From: an uncultured Armatimonadota bacterium
GTDB taxonomy: Bacteria > Armatimonadota > UBA5829 > DTJY01
Length of the DNA: 10,302 nucleotides
Direction: 5' to 3'
NCBI GenBank assembly: GCA_937875395.1
Contig: CALNCU010000245.1
Span: 1 to 10,302, forward strand
Within the stretch, counting starts at the first letter, position 1; each line of letters begins with the position of its first letter. Below the pieces are notes generated by a model. It saw only the letters and a program-made list of their open reading frames with translations. It searched no databases and was not told the origin of the DNA. The translations under genes and the position numbers were made by a program. This document shows positions 6,498 through 10,302 of the stretch, one piece after another.

Positions 6498-7181
6498 ATG
6501 TCTCACATTCATCTTCCCGACGGCATTTTACCCGCCTGGCTCTGGGTCGCCGGGTATGTTATATCTGCTCTCCTGGTAGCAATACTATGGCGCAAGGGGA
6601 CAGCTACCGCGCAACCCAGGGAGTTTGCTAATCTTGGGATATTTGCCGCTGTAATGATCCTTGCCATGGCCTTAGAAATACCTCCAATCGGTTTTCATTT
6701 CAATCTCTCTGTTATTACCGGAATCATCCTAAAACCAAGAATGTCCATCATAGCTGCATTCATAGTCAATCTAATGCTTGCATTTGTTGGGCATGGGGGA
6801 ATTACAGTAGTAGGCTTAAATACGCTGGTCTTGACTATTGAAATGGTTGCTGGATGCTACATGTTCAGGTTTCTCCAAAAACGCATGCCTATGTACGGCG
6901 CCGGATTTGCAGCAACAGTTATTGGACTTGCCTGCGGTACGGCGGCAAGCTTTGGCATTATAGCGGCCGGGAGCAGGTGGATAGAACAAATCTCGCAATC
7001 GACATACATTCATTTAGGCAAGCAATTTACCGGAGGGCATCTTATTTTGGGACGGCTTGCGGTAATAATGTTTTCCATAGGATTAATAGGCTGGATTCTT
7101 GAGGGAATCCTCACCGCAGCCATACTTGTTTTTCTATCCAAAAATATGCCTGGTCTTATCAGCAATCAGGAAGCGGGCTAG
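6498..7181 (+). CDS. cbiM: CbiM-type substrate-binding membrane subunit of an ECF cobalt/nickel transporter
   Basis: CbiM/NikM is the integral membrane S component that captures Co2+ or Ni2+ for an energy-coupling-factor ABC transporter. This 227-residue protein has six or seven hydrophobic segments and the family N-terminus HxPDGxLPxW (M1-S2-H3-I4-H5-L6-P7-D8-G9). Other plausible ligand or core residues are H67 in IPPIGFHFNLS and H99 in VGHGGITVVGLN, the latter matching the conserved GDGGIT-like loop of the family. The length fits CbiM alone: there is no fused CbiN/PDGLE domain, and no cbiN gene follows. cbiQ starts seven bases after the stop. Ser and His directly after Met suggest that Met removal leaves His at position 2, as in classic CbiM. 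Cobalt is preferred over nickel because of the B12-dependent enzyme downstream; the sequence alone does not settle it. Confidence 0.88.
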   Translation: MSHIHLPDGILPAWLWVAGYVISALLVAILWRKGTATAQPREFANLGIFAAVMILAMALEIPPIGFHFNLSVITGIILKPRMSIIAAFIVNLMLAFVGHGGITVVGLNTLVLTIEMVAGCYMFRFLQKRMPMYGAGFAATVIGLACGTAASFGIIAAGSRWIEQISQSTYIHLGKQFTGGHLILGRLAVIMFSIGLIGWILEGILTAAILVFLSKNMPGLISNQEAG

Positions 7182-7188
7182 TTTAATC

Positions 7189-7827
7189 ATGGATCTTTAT
7201 TATATAGATTACATATCAGTATATGGCAGAAGCTGGATGCACAGGGTACCGGCAGCTATAAAAATGATTGCCCTGGCATTGATAATACTGTTATTGCTGA
7301 ATATCCAAACTATTCCATTATTATCAGCAATGCTGGCTGCTGTGATCCTTATAGCAATTACGGCGCATCTGCCAGTAAAAACTGTATTTGTACTCATGCT
7401 CTACCCATCGCTCTTTCTTGTTATTTTATTCTTTAGTATTACTGGCATCACCGTCGCCGCCGTCTTAATAATTATCCTTCGAGTGTTTGCTATCACGGGG
7501 GCTGTTGTTGTGTTCTTCCTTACCACCAGTTACCCAGCCATATTCAGCATACTAAGCCGGTTTTTGCCCGGATTTATGATAGCCGCACTCTTTTTTACGT
7601 ATCGTTCAATCTTTATAATTTCAGACAGCCTGAATAATATTCGCACAATGTTTCACCTGCGGGGCGGCATTAATTATAGGCATCCGGCAGCTACGTTAAG
7701 CCGACTGGGAACGGCGCTTGGCCACTTTCTTGTGCACTCAATTGAGATGAGCCAGAGAATATCAGATGCACTTAAGGTACGCGGCTTTAAGAACCGCATA
7801 TATCATTTGGGTGATAAAAATGGATGA
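7189..7827 (+). CDS. cbiQ: CbiQ, transmembrane coupling (T) subunit of the ECF transporter
   Basis: CbiQ is the EcfT-type scaffold that links the ATPases to CbiM. The ATG at 7189 gives 212 residues, seven bases after the cbiM stop. An upstream in-frame ATG at 7099 would add about 30 residues overlapping the cbiM C-terminus and is less likely. The opening MDLYYIDYISVYGRSWMHRVPAAIK is family-like (CbiQ proteins commonly start with a short amphipathic stretch ending at a conserved hxLdPrxK-type motif), followed by several membrane segments (about residues 27-135). Two coupling motifs of the x-R-G type are visible: HLRGG (R158) and KVRGF (R198), the latter within SQRISDALKVRGFK. The ribosome binding site is weak (AGGAAG at 7168-7173), so translation may be coupled to cbiM. 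Confidence 0.87.
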   Translation: MDLYYIDYISVYGRSWMHRVPAAIKMIALALIILLLLNIQTIPLLSAMLAAVILIAITAHLPVKTVFVLMLYPSLFLVILFFSITGITVAAVLIIILRVFAITGAVVVFFLTTSYPAIFSILSRFLPGFMIAALFFTYRSIFIISDSLNNIRTMFHLRGGINYRHPAATLSRLGTALGHFLVHSIEMSQRISDALKVRGFKNRIYHLGDKNG

Positions 7828-8668
7828 TGAACTAGTCGTAGATATTAACTGTGTTGAACACACCTATGCAGGCGGCGTTAAAGTTGATATCTGCGGCAAA
7901 GAATTTAAGGTAAAACGCGGAGAACGTTTAGCCGTTCTGGGGGCCAATGGTTCCGGCAAAAGCACCCTGCTAAAACATATACTGGGCCTGATAGTTCCAA
8001 ACAGCGGCCGGGTTACCGTATTTGGCAAAGATCCCGCCCGCCAATATGATGAAATAAGATCCCGGATAGGTACCGTTATGCAGAACGTGGATGAACAGTT
8101 GATTGGCCCGACGGTGTTTGATGATATAGCATTTTCAGCGCTGAACTTTGGCCTGCCGCGTGCAGAGACGCACCGCCGGGTTGAAGCAATACTTCATGCC
8201 TTAAATATCTATGACCTGCGCAACCGGCTACCCCACTATCTTTCCGGTGGAGAACGCAAAAAAGTTGCTCTTGCAGGCGCACTGGTCTTTAAGCCGGAGT
8301 TATTAATTCTGGATGAACCTATGGAGGGCATAGACTATGCCAGCCGCCGCGAAATTGCGGGTTTCCTTGGCGCACTCCATAAAGAGACCGGCATGACCAT
8401 GATAAGCACTATTCATGATATGAATGTTGTGAGCAATCTTGCGGATAAAGGATATGTTATGAAGCACGGAGGAAAGCTTGATCTATACGGCACAATAACC
8501 GGCTTGTTCTTTAATCATGATCTGGGCGATTACAATCTGGCGCCTCCGCCGGTTGTGACGCTGATTAAGGAGCTTCGTCTCAAGGGGTTTGACCTGCATT
8601 CTACGCTAGACCTGAATAATCTTTGCAGCCAGATAACCGCCATCCTTGAAAGCAGATTGCATCCTTAG
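7820..8668 (+). CDS. cbiO: CbiO, ATPase (A) subunit of the ECF cobalt/nickel transporter
   Basis: CbiO hydrolyses ATP on the cytoplasmic side to drive metal uptake through CbiM and CbiQ. The 282-residue protein shows a full ABC set: Walker A G41-ANGSGKST, Q-loop Q88 in MQNVDEQLIGPTVFDD, signature L141-SGGE, Walker B with D165-E166 in LLILDEPMEGID, and switch H199 in STIHDMN. The QNVDEQL...PTVFDDIAF stretch is characteristic of the CbiO/EcfA family. Its ATG at 7820 lies inside the last codons of cbiQ (8-base overlap) with a GGTGAT four bases upstream, so translation is probably coupled. An in-frame ATG at 7766 would overlap cbiQ far more and adds residues outside the usual fold. Only one ATPase gene is present, so the transporter would carry a CbiO homodimer. 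Confidence 0.92.
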   Translation: MDDELVVDINCVEHTYAGGVKVDICGKEFKVKRGERLAVLGANGSGKSTLLKHILGLIVPNSGRVTVFGKDPARQYDEIRSRIGTVMQNVDEQLIGPTVFDDIAFSALNFGLPRAETHRRVEAILHALNIYDLRNRLPHYLSGGERKKVALAGALVFKPELLILDEPMEGIDYASRREIAGFLGALHKETGMTMISTIHDMNVVSNLADKGYVMKHGGKLDLYGTITGLFFNHDLGDYNLAPPPVVTLIKELRLKGFDLHSTLDLNNLCSQITAILESRLHP

Positions 8669-8669
8669 A

Positions 8670-8685
8670 TTTCATGTGAAACATG
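8670..8685. repeat. Overlapping short inverted repeats between cbiO and nrdJ
   Basis: Two dyads overlap in the 29-base gap: TTTCA-TG-TGAAA (8670-8681) and CATGT-GAA-ACATG (8673-8685). They lie just before the nrdJ ribosome binding site (GGGAGA at 8685-8690). They could form a protein-binding site, but they do not fit the NrdR box as I know it, and no T run follows, so this is not a terminator. Confidence 0.3.
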
Positions 8686-8697
8686 GGAGACACTTAC

Positions 8698-10302
8698 ATG
8701 TCAACGGCAAACAAGGTAACGCAAATCCGCAAGAGGGACGGCCGGATTGAATCCTTTCAACCTGAAAAAATTTCAAATGCCATCTCAAAAGCACTCAAAG
8801 CCACGGGCACGCAGAATGGCGAAGCAGCCAGCAAACTTGCGCAAGAGGTCATAGAACTTATTAATATCCGCTATACGGGGCAGCTGCCCAGGGTTGAGGA
8901 TGTGCAGGATATTGTTGAGCAAGTTCTGATGAAGGCCGGCTACACAGAGGTTGCCAAAGCCTATATTCTGTATCGCCAGCAACGGACGATTGCAAGGGAA
9001 GCCAAGCGTCTTATAGGTGTAACTGATGATCTTAAACTTGGAGTTAATGCCGTCAACGTGCTAAAGCACCGGTATCTGCAGAGAGATGAAAAAGGTAATG
9101 TAGTGGAAACTCCTTCACAGCTCTTCCGCCGGGTGGCGCATGCCGTATCTGCATGCGATGCCCTGTATGGAGCTACAAAAGAAGAAGTTTGCCGCATAGA
9201 GGAAGAGTTCTATCAACTGATGGCAAACCGAACGTTTATGCCAAACTCCCCTACTCTAATGAACGCCGGCACAGATATAGGCCAGCTTGCCGCATGTTTT
9301 GTTCTGCCGATTGAAGATTCCATGGAGAGTATTTTTGAAACATTGAAACATATGGCTCTCATACACAAATCCGGCGGCGGCACCGGCTTTTCTTTTTCAA
9401 GGATCAGGCCAAAAGGAGACCTGGTCAAATCTACAATGGGAGTGGCTTCCGGCCCCGTATCTTTTATGGGGATTTACGATCAGGCCACGGGCATTATAAA
9501 ACAAGGCGGCCGCAGGCGCGGGGCAAATATGGGCATCCTCCGCGTAGATCATCCTGATATTCTGGAGTTTATAACTTCCAAATCCAGGACAGGCACGCTG
9601 GAGAATTTTAACATATCCGTTGCAGTAACGGATGATTTTATGCAGGCGGTAAACAAGGATGAAGAATATGCACTGATTAATCCCAGGAACAAAGAGATTG
9701 TAAGGCGCCTGCACGCCCGCGAAGTCTTTGAGCTTATCACGGTATCCGCATGGCAGACCGGCGATCCGGGATTAATGTTTCTTGACAGGATAAACAAGAG
9801 GAATCCAACCCCGGGCTTGGGTGAGATTGAAAGCACAAATCCATGCGGCGAAGTACCTTTGCTGCCGTATGAATCTTGTATCCTTGGATCAATCAACCTG
9901 GCACAAATAGTAGCAAACGGAAGAATAGACTGGGAGAAGCTAAAAGCACTTACACACTCTGGAATCCATTTTTTGGATAACGTAATTACTGCAAACGTAT
10001 TTCCTCTTCCGCAGATAAAGGCGGCAACAGAGCAGACCAGAAAGGTCGGCCTTGGGGTAATGGGGCTGGCAGATATGCTTATCCAGCTCGGCGTATCTTA
10101 TGCTTCCAATGAAGCGTTGGATATTGGCGAACAGGTAATAGGCTGTATATTTGAAGAGGCCTGCAAAATGTCCCAGATACTGGCCGAAAAACGAGGCGCC
10201 TTTCCAACCTTTATTGGAAGCATTTGGGACAGGCCGGGCGCCCTGGTAATGAGGAACGCCACGGTTACATCTATTGCGCCCACCGGAAGCATAAGTATTA
10301 TT
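8698..10302 (+). CDS. nrdJ: Adenosylcobalamin-dependent class II ribonucleotide reductase, 3' end outside the window
   Basis: NrdJ reduces ribonucleotides to deoxyribonucleotides, using a thiyl radical made from adenosylcobalamin; it needs no oxygen and no separate radical subunit. The first 535 residues are present, with no stop before the edge. An ATP-cone allosteric domain (about 5-95, VTQIRKRDGRIESFQPEKI) precedes the reductase barrel, seen in FMPNSPTLMNAGT, the segment KSGGGTGFSFSRIRP and a last TSIAPTGSISII. The active-site N-P-C-G-E is N381-E385, with C383 as the likely radical cysteine. C200 (AACFVLP) and C394 (SCILGSINL) are the likely redox pair; the C383-C394 spacing of 11 equals that I recall for the Thermotoga enzyme. 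Class II is chosen from the overall similarity and STNPCGE context; the C-terminal part lies outside. GGGAGA seven bases upstream supports the start. It follows cbiO by 29 bases, so co-transcription is likely. Confidence 0.9.
   Translation, partial: MSTANKVTQIRKRDGRIESFQPEKISNAISKALKATGTQNGEAASKLAQEVIELINIRYTGQLPRVEDVQDIVEQVLMKAGYTEVAKAYILYRQQRTIAREAKRLIGVTDDLKLGVNAVNVLKHRYLQRDEKGNVVETPSQLFRRVAHAVSACDALYGATKEEVCRIEEEFYQLMANRTFMPNSPTLMNAGTDIGQLAACFVLPIEDSMESIFETLKHMALIHKSGGGTGFSFSRIRPKGDLVKSTMGVASGPVSFMGIYDQATGIIKQGGRRRGANMGILRVDHPDILEFITSKSRTGTLENFNISVAVTDDFMQAVNKDEEYALINPRNKEIVRRLHAREVFELITVSAWQTGDPGLMFLDRINKRNPTPGLGEIESTNPCGEVPLLPYESCILGSINLAQIVANGRIDWEKLKALTHSGIHFLDNVITANVFPLPQIKAATEQTRKVGLGVMGLADMLIQLGVSYASNEALDIGEQVIGCIFEEACKMSQILAEKRGAFPTFIGSIWDRPGALVMRNATVTSIAPTGSISII

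Noticed and set aside
7099..7188. Upstream start that would extend CbiQ by about 30 residues
   Set aside because: It would overlap the end of cbiM by 83 bases and read mostly the cbiM C-terminus out of frame. The ATG at 7189 gives the family-like N-terminus.
8669..8697. NrdR box before nrdJ
   Set aside because: The palindromes present do not fit the acaCwAtATaTwGTgt-type consensus, and the gap is only 29 bases.

Overview
The window (about 47-50% GC by eye) reads as chromosomal DNA from a free-living bacterium, most likely Armatimonadota. The main clue is the pilin-like protein at 1286-2002: its N-terminus (GFTLIELLVVIAIIAILAA, then FPVFAKAREKA and SNLKQMG) followed by an H-X9-D motif is the style I associate with the many DUF1559-like proteins of Armatimonadota, and more loosely Planctomycetes and Lentisphaerae. 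This assignment is inference from family style, not a database result. I see no insertion sequence, prophage, CRISPR array, tRNA or rRNA.

Left half (1-6218), a carbohydrate-responsive cassette. A divergent minus-strand gene is just clipped by the left edge (1-27, strong Shine-Dalgarno at 33-39). An AT-rich spacer separates it from a regulator (141-1208) with a GntR-type winged helix fused to a LacI-type sugar-binding domain, the AraR architecture. After it, on the same strand, come a prepilin-like secreted protein (1286-2002), a secreted protein of two carbohydrate-binding-like modules with no evident catalytic domain (2028-3185), and a 1004-residue secreted multidomain clan GH-A glycoside hydrolase with CBM4/9-like and CBM9-like ends (3204-6218). 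Gaps of 25 and 18 bases and good ribosome binding sites make the last three a likely operon. A CG-centred near-palindrome in front of the regulator (105-122) partly recurs in front of the operon (1236-1253), suggesting that the regulator controls itself and the operon.

Boundary (6219-6497). No gene. It holds two intrinsic terminators (6288-6336 and 6377-6408) and an unassigned leader.

Right half (6498-10302), a cobalt/B12 theme. An energy-coupling-factor metal transporter is encoded by cbiM, cbiQ and cbiO (6498-8668), tightly packed and without cbiN. It is followed 29 bases later by the start of an adenosylcobalamin-dependent class II ribonucleotide reductase (nrdJ, 8698 to the right edge, incomplete). 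A plausible reading is that the transporter brings in cobalt (or nickel) and that B12 made from the cobalt serves the reductase, which makes deoxyribonucleotides. No B12 biosynthesis gene is visible here.
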